Shown here piece by piece: positions 1-6,409 of a stretch of DNA of 8,230 nt. The stretch comes from CBDUBH01 sp965365345. Lineage in GTDB: Bacteria > Bacteroidota > Ignavibacteria > Ignavibacteriales > SURF-24. Where the stretch lies: positions 1 through 8,230 of the forward strand of contig CBDUBH010000120.1 in NCBI GenBank assembly GCA_965365345.1, read 5' to 3'. Within the stretch, counting starts at the first letter, position 1, and each line of letters opens with the position of its first letter. The position numbers and the translations under genes are program-made. The notes below the pieces were generated by a model. That model was not told the DNA's origin. It saw only the letters and a list, made by a program, of their open reading frames with translations, and made no database searches.

Positions 1-1
1 C

Positions 2-673
2 GGAGCCATAAAATCACATGCAATTTCAAAAGAAGATTATTTGGAATTATTAAAATCTTTTAATGATCTTTTTTTAGTGGCGCAGCGCGATGGTTTAATT
101 GCAATTGAAAAGCATATTGAAAAACCTGAAGAAAGTGATATCCTTTCGCGAAGCAAAACTTTTATTACGGATGCATTTGCAAAAAGTTTCTTTTGTGATA
201 CAATGAAAGTTATGCTTTCAGGCGGCGTTCCTCCACATGAAGTTGAAGCTTTGCTTGATACGGAAATTGAAACTTTTGAATTAGAACAAAGACCCGTTGG
301 TGGAACGATCAGCAGAGTAGGTGATGCTTTACCGGGACTTGGAATTGTAGCCGCGGTACTTGGAATTATTGTAACAATGGGCGATATTAACGCCGGTGCG
401 GAAGCGGTTGGTCATCACGTTGCCGCAGCACTTGTGGGAACCTTTTTGGGCGTATTAGCGTCTTATGGATTTATCGGTCCTTTGGCTGCAAATATTGAGC
501 ATACTGTTGAACATAAAATAAGATATTTGGAAACAATAAAAGCTTGTATTGTTGCTTATGCAAAAGGAAATCCTCCTATCATAGCAGTTGAAATTGCGAG
601 AAGAACTATTTTTACCGATGAACGTCCGACTTTCGGTGAATTGGAAAATTATATCCGCGGAAGAAAAGAATAG
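2..673 (+). CDS. motA: Flagellar motor stator protein MotA (5' end missing)
   Basis: MotA is the inner-membrane stator subunit that, with MotB, couples ion flow to flagellar rotation by pushing on FliG. The frame is open from the left edge with no start, so the first roughly 60-70 residues, including the first membrane helices, lie outside; the in-frame TTG at 41 is an internal Leu codon. The 223 visible residues begin in the cytoplasmic loop. They contain the family pattern GLIAIEKHIEKPEESDI, then EALLDTEIET, then the third membrane helix (GDALPGLGIVAAVLG) and the fourth (AAALVGTFLGVLASYGFIGP). The tail is PPIAVE-like followed by DERPTFGELE. The two prolines matching E. coli Pro173 and Pro222 are present. 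Glu98 of E. coli is kept, while Arg90 aligns to Gln with an Arg beside it. The pattern is closer to proton-type MotA than to PomA. motB follows after an unusually long 145-nt spacer. Confidence 0.96.
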   Translation, partial: GAIKSHAISKEDYLELLKSFNDLFLVAQRDGLIAIEKHIEKPEESDILSRSKTFITDAFAKSFFCDTMKVMLSGGVPPHEVEALLDTEIETFELEQRPVGGTISRVGDALPGLGIVAAVLGIIVTMGDINAGAEAVGHHVAAALVGTFLGVLASYGFIGPLAANIEHTVEHKIRYLETIKACIVAYAKGNPPIIAVEIARRTIFTDERPTFGELENYIRGRKE

Positions 674-728
674 TTCTCTGAAAAATTTAGAATTTAGAAT
701 TGTAAAAATTGAAGGATTTGCCTTGTTC

Positions 729-751
729 GTCATTCCGGAGTGCCCGGAATC
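729..751 (+). repeat. REP-like short palindromic repeat, copy 1 (motA-motB spacer)
   Basis: ATTCCGG (732-738) and CCGGAAT (744-750) form a perfect 7-bp stem around a 5-nt loop. It is the most GC-rich stretch of an otherwise AT-rich spacer. The 23-nt unit 729-751 matches the reverse complement of 6519-6541 at 21 of 23 positions, with both differences in the loop. Conserved stem, variable loop and extragenic placement are typical of REP-type or dRS3-type dispersed palindromes. No tract of T follows, so it is not a standard terminator. A 7-bp tandem repeat (AATTTAG twice, 684-697) lies just upstream. Confidence 0.75.
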
Positions 752-818
752 ATTTTCAGGATCAATAAAATTTGTAATTGATGATTCAATAAGCATTGAA
801 AAACACAAAGAAAAGTAG

Positions 819-1592
819 ATGAGTTTGGATAACGATAACAGACCGATAATTATTAAGAAAGTAAAAAAAGGCGGACACGGTCATCATGGCGGAGCGTGGA
901 AAGTTGCTTATGCGGATTTCGTAACGGCAATGATGGCGCTTTTTATTGTACTTTGGATTTTGGGTCAAAGTGAAGAAGTTAAACAAGCCGTTTCAAGTTA
1001 TTTTAATGATCCCATTGGATTTTCCGAAAATAACAAAGGCAAAGGAATTGTTCCCGTTCAGGGAAATGCAATTATTGATCTTGATATGAAAGCCCAGATG
1101 GAACGCAAGCTTCAAGAGAAAAAAGAACTTGCTGAAATGGGCGAAAAAATTGTAGATGAATTGCAAAGCATTCCCGAATTTGAAGGACTTGCAGATCAAA
1201 TTACGATCGAAATGGTTGATGAAGGTTTGCGAATTGAAATTCTTGATTCATTTGATGAAGTGTTTTTTGAAATCGGCAAATCCGATCTTAAATCCCAGGC
1301 ATACGAAATTATTAAAAAAATGGGAACCAACATAGCAAAATTAAATCATAAAATTGCAATTGAAGGACATACAGATTCAAGAAAATATTCAAACGGCGCA
1401 ATGGGTTATACGAATTTTGAACTTAGTGCCGAACGCGCAAATTCTGCAAGACGCGCTCTTGTTTCCGGCGGATTAAAAGAAGAGCAAATTATGGAAGTAA
1501 GAGGATACGCCGATAAAAAATTGAAAAATATAAAAAATCCTTTCGATGTTTCCAACAGAAGAATCAGTATTATTGTAAAATACTCCGGATAA
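819..1592 (+). CDS. motB: Flagellar motor stator protein MotB
   Basis: MotB carries the ion-binding aspartate of the stator and anchors it to peptidoglycan. The 257-residue protein starts with a basic, His/Gly-rich cytoplasmic segment. The single membrane helix follows (about residues 30-48, AYADFVTAMMALFIVLW), with Asp33 at the place of the proton-binding Asp32 of E. coli. Next come a plug/linker of about 80 residues and a C-terminal OmpA-like peptidoglycan-binding domain (about 135-255). That domain shows GHTD (Asp186), LSAERAN (Arg206) and NRRISI, as in the family. The helix is of the proton (MotB) rather than sodium (PomB) type. It is shorter than the 308-residue E. coli protein, mainly because it ends soon after the OmpA-like domain. 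The ATG at 819 directly follows an in-frame TAG, so no longer start exists in that frame; only a weak purine-rich site precedes it. The next gene starts 3 nt after the stop. Confidence 0.97.
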   Translation: MSLDNDNRPIIIKKVKKGGHGHHGGAWKVAYADFVTAMMALFIVLWILGQSEEVKQAVSSYFNDPIGFSENNKGKGIVPVQGNAIIDLDMKAQMERKLQEKKELAEMGEKIVDELQSIPEFEGLADQITIEMVDEGLRIEILDSFDEVFFEIGKSDLKSQAYEIIKKMGTNIAKLNHKIAIEGHTDSRKYSNGAMGYTNFELSAERANSARRALVSGGLKEEQIMEVRGYADKKLKNIKNPFDVSNRRISIIVKYSG

Positions 1593-1595
1593 AAA

Positions 1596-1997
1596 ATGGA
1601 AAAAACAATTATCATAGTTGAAGATGATCCTTTCACTCAAACATTTTATAAATACGTATTTGCCAAAACATCATACAAAACAATTGTTTTAGAAGATGGT
1701 GATGTATTACTGGAAACCGTTGCAAATGAAAGTATTTCCATGATCATTATGGATATAAATCTAAAAAATACATTTGTAAACGGACAGCGTGCCGATGGCG
1801 TTATGCTATCAAAAATGATCAAGGAAAATGAAAAATCAAATAAAATTCCTATATTGTTAGTAACCGCTTATCAAAACAATTTGGGCACAAATAACTTTCT
1901 TGAAGAAAGCAAAGCGGAAGATTATATTAATAAACCTATAGTTGATTATAACGAACTTTTGAAAAAAGTAAATAAACTCGTTAATGCAGATGAATGA
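1596..1997 (+). CDS. Single-domain CheY-like response regulator
   Basis: A stand-alone receiver domain of 133 residues with no output domain, expected to be a cytosolic phospho-switch acting by protein contact. The acidic pocket is Glu9-Asp10-Asp11 (VEDDP), the phospho-acceptor is Asp53 (MIIMDIN), the switch Thr is Thr90 (LLVTAY), and the conserved Lys is Lys113 in KP. All receiver catalytic residues are therefore present. The loop after Asp53 is long: about 15 residues to the conserved Gly68 rather than the usual 8, and the common Met-Pro pair is replaced by Leu-Lys. It lies 3 nt after motB and overlaps the next gene, so it is almost certainly co-transcribed with the motor genes. Whether it binds the flagellar switch as CheY does, or only feeds the local phosphorelay, cannot be told from sequence; I do not assign the name cheY. 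Confidence 0.92.
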   Translation: MEKTIIIVEDDPFTQTFYKYVFAKTSYKTIVLEDGDVLLETVANESISMIIMDINLKNTFVNGQRADGVMLSKMIKENEKSNKIPILLVTAYQNNLGTNNFLEESKAEDYINKPIVDYNELLKKVNKLVNADE

Positions 1998-2658
1998 AAA
2001 AGAAATTATAAACGATAAAATTCTAATTGTTGAAGACGAAGAAGATACAAGATTCATTCTTGAAAGATTGCTTTCGAAAAACGGATACGAAGTTAAAACC
2101 GCCAGAAATGGTGAAGATGCTTTAACAATTTTAAATGAATATGCGCCAAAAGTAATTGTTGCTGATTGGACAATGCCCAAAATGGATGGCATTGAACTTT
2201 GCAATATAGTAAAAAAAGATGAACGCCATAAATTAATTTACTTCATTCTTTTAACCGCGCGCGCCTCAACAAAAGACAGAGTTACCGGACTTGATATCGG
2301 CGCGGATGATTTTCTTGTAAAGCCAGTTGAAAATCAAGAATTGCTTGCAAGAATAAGAGCCGGAATAAGAATTAATAATCTTCAAAATGAGCTTAAAAAA
2401 ATTGAACACAATAAAGCCATAATCGAAATGGCGACAACAATCGGCCATCAAATTAATAATCCGCTCAGCAGTTTGATGATGTCCGTAAAATCAATTGAAT
2501 CCGAACTTTCCGATGACGAGAAAAAAAAGCACGAAGAAGATTTTTACATTGTTAACGAAGCCATTTCAAGAATCAAAAAATTTGCCGAAGCGTTAAATAA
2601 TTTGGAAAATCCCGAATTCATTAATTACGCTAAAGACAGCAAAATGCTGAAAATTTAA
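1984..2658 (+). CDS. Response regulator with C-terminal HisKA-like (DHp) hairpin, no ATPase domain
   Basis: A 224-residue cytosolic protein. Residues about 10-128 are a receiver with Glu17/Asp18, phospho-acceptor Asp61 (VIVADWTMPKMDG), Thr91 (LLTARAS) and Lys113 (VKP). A short helical linker (about 129-145) leads to a two-helix segment resembling the dimerisation/phosphotransfer part of histidine kinases. Its first helix has the H-box-like GHQINNPLSSL with His155; its second (about 183-208) has the usual NEAISRIKKFAEAL pattern. The protein ends there: no N-box, G1 or G2 of an ATPase domain, and no remnant in the 56 nt downstream. It could be a phosphotransfer intermediate or a receiver that dimerises through a kinase-derived hairpin. 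The ATG at 1984 overlaps the previous gene by 14 nt; the ATG at 1990 is an equally possible start two codons on. Neither has a good Shine-Dalgarno, suggesting coupled translation. Confidence 0.9.
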   Translation: MQMNEKEIINDKILIVEDEEDTRFILERLLSKNGYEVKTARNGEDALTILNEYAPKVIVADWTMPKMDGIELCNIVKKDERHKLIYFILLTARASTKDRVTGLDIGADDFLVKPVENQELLARIRAGIRINNLQNELKKIEHNKAIIEMATTIGHQINNPLSSLMMSVKSIESELSDDEKKKHEEDFYIVNEAISRIKKFAEALNNLENPEFINYAKDSKMLKI

Positions 2659-2674
2659 ATCTTTCGCTACTTAA

Positions 2675-2712
2675 TATTTCCTCAATTTATCCGATAATAA
2701 ATTGAGGAAATA
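2675..2712 (+). promoter_or_regulatory. Perfect inverted repeat overlapping a ribosome binding site
   Basis: TATTTCCTCAATTTAT (2675-2690) is exactly complementary to 2697-2712, giving an uninterrupted 16-bp stem with a 6-nt loop (CCGATA). The right arm contains GAGGAAA; GAGG at 2704-2707 lies 7 nt before the ATG at 2715. It is the best Shine-Dalgarno match in the window. In RNA the stem would pair this site with CCTC of the left arm and hide it from the ribosome. There is no T-run after the stem and the start codon follows at once, so an intrinsic terminator is unlikely. The alternative is a DNA operator for a dimeric regulator. The structure is seen directly; the regulatory role is inferred. 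Confidence 0.7.
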
Positions 2713-2714
2713 CC

Positions 2715-3383
2715 ATGCTGGAAAAAATCATAAACATAAAACCCGATTTTCATTACAAATCCAAAGGAGTTAAAAATCCTTATTCGGATAAGTACGCCGA
2801 ACTTGCGGGTTTAAATAGAAATTCCTATCACGATTCGATAGAATTTTCGCCGGCTGCGGTTTTTCTTTCAAAAATAAACTGGAAATTAAAAAACAAAACT
2901 TCACAATCGGGCGAAAAATTAAATCTTATCTTTTATATAAAAGATCTTGAATTTTCAACCGAAATTGATTTTGTAAATTTCTATAACGAAACCCGCCAAT
3001 CTTATAAAATTTTAAAAGCAGCGGAATTTCGAAATAAAAAAATAAATATTGAACTTACGGTTACTGTAAAGAAAGAAAAAATTTCGATTGAAAATAATAT
3101 CGAAAACGTGAAAATAATCGCATTAAATAAACTTTTTGAAAGAATTTTATCTTTGGAAATGATTGGGGAAATTGATAAATACGAAAGCTCGGCTTTGAAA
3201 GATCTGAAAGACGGAATTGAAGAAGAGGTTATAGCCGAATTTGATTTTATCAATAATGCGGTTTTTACGCTAACAAATAAATTAGGCAAATCAAAATTGA
3301 TAGAAAATTTTATCTTTCCTGCCGAACTTTCCGAAAAAGTAACCATTGAAAAATTTACGGCTGCAGATGAAAGATTCAATTAA
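2715..3383 (+). CDS. Protein of unknown function, 222 aa, between receiver and kinase genes
   Basis: I do not recognise this protein. It has no signal peptide or membrane helix and looks cytosolic. The N-terminal 30 residues are polar (NPYSDKYAELAGLNRNS). The segment DSIEFSPAAVFLSKINWKLKN (about residues 40-60) is followed by alternating hydrophobic stretches (LNLIFYIKDLEFSTEIDF, KINIELTVTVKKEKISIE) that look like beta strands. The C-terminal half is richer in helix and acidic residues (ALKDLKDGIEEEVIAEF). The start at 2715 is supported by GAGG 7 nt upstream, itself inside the 2675-2712 inverted repeat. The 3' end overlaps the kinase gene by 17 nt if the kinase starts at 3367, so the two are probably translationally coupled. 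Codon use and base composition match the neighbours. Position suggests a role in motility or the phosphorelay, but nothing in the sequence demonstrates one. Confidence 0.85.
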   Translation: MLEKIINIKPDFHYKSKGVKNPYSDKYAELAGLNRNSYHDSIEFSPAAVFLSKINWKLKNKTSQSGEKLNLIFYIKDLEFSTEIDFVNFYNETRQSYKILKAAEFRNKKINIELTVTVKKEKISIENNIENVKIIALNKLFERILSLEMIGEIDKYESSALKDLKDGIEEEVIAEFDFINNAVFTLTNKLGKSKLIENFIFPAELSEKVTIEKFTAADERFN

Positions 3384-5250
3384 TAATATTTCCGTTGAAG
3401 AACAGTTAAGCAACCCGAAAAGATTTAAATCCTTAAGCGATGCAAAACTTTTTGAGGAATTTCCGCATACAAAACCTTTGGTAATTGCAAATCTTCAAGG
3501 TTCAATTCTTTACGCAAATAATTCATTCGTAAAATCTTTTTCACTGCGCGAAGGCGAAAATCTTTCATTACTTGAAACTGAACCCGAACTTTTTGCGCTG
3601 ATTCAAGGATTTTCAAAAAGTAAATACAGCAGTTTTCATTTTGATGTTTTTATTCCTTCAAGCGGAAATCCCGATGATCTTTTTTACTATGTTGAAATAG
3701 AAAGAATTTTCATCGGCGAAAATGAATATTTCGTTTTGATTCTTTCATCGCTTTCCGAAAGATTCAGTTTGGAAAAGAAAATAAATAATCTTCATCATGC
3801 GCTTGAATACGGAAATGTTCCCGTTATAATTACGGATTCTGAAGGAAAAATAACATATTCAACAAAATCTTTTGAAGAAATTTTAAAACTTAACATTGAA
3901 GATCTTTACAACAAAAATCTTTCAAATGTACTTTCGCATTTTATTGATCAAAAAGATGTTGAAGAATTTGAAACGAAGCTTAAAAATTGTTCAACTTACG
4001 AGCAGGTAATTTCGGATATTGACGAAAACGGAAGCGTTTGGTACAAAGAGTTGAGAGTTACGCCGATCGAAAAAGAGCAGGGCGGCGAAACAAATTTTAT
4101 TGTAACGGCAAGCGATATTACAAATTATGTGCTTAAAAACAGAATCATAAAAAGATCCGAAGAAAAACAGCGCTCAATCATAAATAATATTTCAGATCTG
4201 CTTATCATAATCAAAAATGAAAAAGAAAGTTTGATCTTTGAAAGTGGAAATGACAACTTTTTCAATACTTTTAATATCGAACGATTAAAATCCACCGGCA
4301 GAAAAATTGAATCCGTTTTTGAACCGGAATTTTACGAAGTAATTTTGAACGCAATAATTTCCATAAATGAATTAAGAAAAAATTCACTCACATTTAAATA
4401 TCGCGATAATTCCATCAAACGCGATTATATCGGCTCAGTTACTTTTACTGATGATCATCACGAAATGCAAAGAATTTTTATCATCAGTTTGAAAGATGCG
4501 ACCGAGCAGCAATTAACCGAAGAAAGATTGCGCAGCGCTTACGAACGCGAAAATAAAATAAATCAGCTTAAAAGTTCGTTTTTGGCAAATATGAGTCACG
4601 AAATCCGTACGCCGCTTAACGCAATTGTCGGTTATTCCGAATTGATTGAAGATGATGTAAAAAGCGGAAATAACGAATCTGCGTTGGAATTATTTTCATA
4701 TTTGAAAGACGGATTCAGCAGACTATTAATTTTAGTTGATAACATTTTAGAAGTTTCTTTGATCGAATCCGGCGAAACTGAATTGGAAATTTCAGATGCT
4801 TCGGTCATACAAATTTTAAATTCAGTTTTCGAAAAAATGCAAAATATTGCGAATGAATCGGGAATTAATTTAGAATTGATGCTTCCGGATTTTGATTTAA
4901 CAATAAAAGCCGATCAGGTAAAATTACAAAAAGTTTTAGCTGCGCTGATTGATAATGCAATTAAATACAATGAAAACGGCGGCAAAGTGGAAGTTTCGGC
5001 AAAAACTTTAAATCAAATTGTAGAAATTTGCATAGAAGATACCGGACGCGGAATAAAAGAAGAAAATCTGCAAAGAATGCTTGAATCTTTTGCGCAGGAA
5101 GATGAAGGTCACAAACGCCAATACGAAGGCGCGGGATTAGGACTTACAATCGCTTACAATTTGACGCGGTTAATGGGCGGCGAGTTTTCAGTCGAAAGCG
5201 AAGTTGATAAAGGAACAAAAATCACTCTAACTTTTCCGGTGGTTCAGTAA
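3367..5250 (+). CDS. Soluble PAS-PAS-PAS sensor histidine kinase
   Basis: A 627-residue ATP-dependent autokinase without membrane segments, so a cytosolic sensor. Three PAS domains can be seen: about 33-135 (LVIANLQGSILYANNSF), about 143-255 (VPVIITDSEGKITYSTKSF, ending TASDIT) and a more diverged one at about 268-380. A coiled linker then leads to the HisKA hairpin with SHEIRTPLNAIVGYSE (phospho-acceptor His411). The ATPase domain has its N-box at ALIDNAIKYN (Asn530), G1 at DTGRG (558-562), an F-box-like SFAQ, and G2 at GAGLGL (588-593). All catalytic boxes are intact. It has no receiver of its own, so the two receiver proteins upstream are natural partners. I chose the ATG at 3367; a TTG at 3346 would add seven residues and has no better ribosome site. 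No cofactor-binding residue in the PAS domains is obvious, so the signal is unknown. The 3' end overlaps the convergent gene by 29 bp. Confidence 0.95.
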   Translation: MKDSINNISVEEQLSNPKRFKSLSDAKLFEEFPHTKPLVIANLQGSILYANNSFVKSFSLREGENLSLLETEPELFALIQGFSKSKYSSFHFDVFIPSSGNPDDLFYYVEIERIFIGENEYFVLILSSLSERFSLEKKINNLHHALEYGNVPVIITDSEGKITYSTKSFEEILKLNIEDLYNKNLSNVLSHFIDQKDVEEFETKLKNCSTYEQVISDIDENGSVWYKELRVTPIEKEQGGETNFIVTASDITNYVLKNRIIKRSEEKQRSIINNISDLLIIIKNEKESLIFESGNDNFFNTFNIERLKSTGRKIESVFEPEFYEVILNAIISINELRKNSLTFKYRDNSIKRDYIGSVTFTDDHHEMQRIFIISLKDATEQQLTEERLRSAYERENKINQLKSSFLANMSHEIRTPLNAIVGYSELIEDDVKSGNNESALELFSYLKDGFSRLLILVDNILEVSLIESGETELEISDASVIQILNSVFEKMQNIANESGINLELMLPDFDLTIKADQVKLQKVLAALIDNAIKYNENGGKVEVSAKTLNQIVEICIEDTGRGIKEENLQRMLESFAQEDEGHKRQYEGAGLGLTIAYNLTRLMGGEFSVESEVDKGTKITLTFPVVQ

Positions 5251-6409
5251 AATTTGAAATAATTTCAAAATCGCTAAGCGGAATAATTTTTTCAATTTTG
5301 TAAATTTCCCGATTTGAAATTTTATCTTTCATTCTTTTTGAATTTTGAAATTTACTTTTGTCTTTTTTCATCTCAATTTTGAAACTCGTAAAAACTTTTT
5401 TCAAAAATCCGCTTTTAAAAGCCGCTTCGGAAATTTCGGGAAATTTATCGCTGTGATGCGGAGCCGGAGTTGTTGCGTTTGACATAAATCCGTAAACCCA
5501 AATATTCCGCAAATTCAATTTTTGCGCATTTCTAAAATGATTTTCATATTCCGAAATTTCGTAAGTGTTAATCCAGGTTTGAAAAAATTTTTCTCCGTAA
5601 CGTGATTTCATATCTTGCCATGAAGGAAATTGATCTTTTCCGCCTTTCCACCATTGCTCTTCGTATTTTGCGCCCCAATTCATTCCGGTTACGCATGGAC
5701 CGAAATGCGAGTTGTACCAATTTCCGTAAGCCGAGTACATTATTCCGTCCACAATTTTTGCAAGCGAATCCAAATGTCCGCATCTTTTATAACCGGAACT
5801 TACGAAAATTGAATTTTTCCTATTTTCCAAAAGGAAATTTTTTACCGCAATCAATTCTTCAATTTCGTAAAGTCTTTTATTTTTATTCCCAAAGCAAGCG
5901 TGATTTACGGCTTCATCAATGTAGTAAATGCCGGCATCAAAATTTAAAATTCGATCTTTGTATATTTCGCTTCCTTTATCGAAAGCAATATTAAGCATCA
6001 AATTTTTTGCTTCAAATCCCGCTTTAATTGCGGTTTCGTATTGATCTTTTGTTGTAACAAAAACTCCCGAAAATCCGAATTTATCTTTTAAACTTTTTAA
6101 ATTTTCAAAAGAATAATCGAACGGCCAAATTCCCAAATTTATTTCTTCATTTTGAAGGAAATTCTTAAATGCTTTTCCGGATAAAATAATTTTGCCGGAA
6201 TCGGTTTTATCAAATTCCCAAGAATCAATTTCAATTTTGCCGAAATCTTTAGAAAAAATTTCTTTCGGAATTTGATTTTCAAAATAATTTAAAATTTTAA
6301 TTGAATCAGAATGAACGAAATTTTGCGCATTCAAAATCTGCGAAGCAAAGATTACGAAAGCAAATATCAAAATTAAATTTGAATGCGATATTTTATCGGT
6401 AAATTTCAT
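5222..6409 (-). CDS. Exported protein of unknown function, possible TIM-barrel fold
   Basis: A 395-residue protein with a clear Sec signal peptide: basic start, hydrophobic core LILIFAFVIFASQI, and likely cleavage after Ala28 (LNA|QN). No lipobox cysteine follows, so a periplasmic or secreted soluble protein is expected. The mature part shows repeated short strands followed by helices (NLGIWPFDYS, FSGVFVTTKD, KNLMLNIAF, DAGIYYIDEA, NSIFVSSGYK, VDGIMYSAYGNW, LRNIWVYGFM). This resembles a beta/alpha barrel, with acidic Asp165-Glu166 at the end of a strand, as in many glycoside hydrolases. Residues 228-280 are rich in Trp and Tyr. Cys172, Cys210 and Cys239 could form a disulphide. The last 65 residues are Lys-rich and probably outside the fold. 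I know no family for it. I chose the ATG at 6409; a TTG two codons upstream is less likely. It reads opposite to both neighbours. Confidence 0.88.
   Translation of the reverse strand: MKFTDKISHSNLILIFAFVIFASQILNAQNFVHSDSIKILNYFENQIPKEIFSKDFGKIEIDSWEFDKTDSGKIILSGKAFKNFLQNEEINLGIWPFDYSFENLKSLKDKFGFSGVFVTTKDQYETAIKAGFEAKNLMLNIAFDKGSEIYKDRILNFDAGIYYIDEAVNHACFGNKNKRLYEIEELIAVKNFLLENRKNSIFVSSGYKRCGHLDSLAKIVDGIMYSAYGNWYNSHFGPCVTGMNWGAKYEEQWWKGGKDQFPSWQDMKSRYGEKFFQTWINTYEISEYENHFRNAQKLNLRNIWVYGFMSNATTPAPHHSDKFPEISEAAFKSGFLKKVFTSFKIEMKKDKSKFQNSKRMKDKISNREIYKIEKIIPLSDFEIISNFTEPPEKLE

Noticed and set aside
41..43. TTG at 41 as the start of motA
   Set aside because: The frame is open to the left edge and the TTG falls in the middle of the cytoplasmic loop of a protein that needs two more membrane helices upstream.
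588..818. A 76-codon rightward open frame bridging the end of motA, the REP-like element and the TAG just before motB, in the motB frame
   Set aside because: Its first third overlaps motA in another frame and the rest is AT-rich spacer plus the repeat. The predicted peptide has no recognisable domain. A TAG separates it from motB, whose normal N-terminus starts at 819.
2675..2712. The 16-bp inverted repeat as an intrinsic terminator of the upstream genes
   Set aside because: The stem has few G/C pairs, no downstream T tract, and is immediately followed by a start codon at normal Shine-Dalgarno spacing.
2659..2714. Remnant of a lost ATPase domain after the receiver-DHp gene
   Set aside because: The spacer is only 56 nt, most of it the inverted repeat, and no frame shows N-box or G-box residues.
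2835..2897. Residues about 40-60 of the unknown protein (DSIEFSPAAVFL...) as a FlgM-like anti-sigma segment
   Set aside because: The likeness is a few residues only, the protein is more than twice the size of FlgM, and the rest shows no FlgM features.
5253..5269. Inverted repeat TTTGAAA-TAA-TTTCAAA just after the kinase stop, considered as a terminator
   Set aside because: The stem is 7 bp and nearly all A/T, no T-run follows, and it lies within the coding sequence of the opposite gene.
5602..5994. A 130-codon rightward open frame
   Set aside because: It is antisense to the gene at 5222-6409, which has a signal peptide and a coherent fold pattern; the antisense product looks like random composition.
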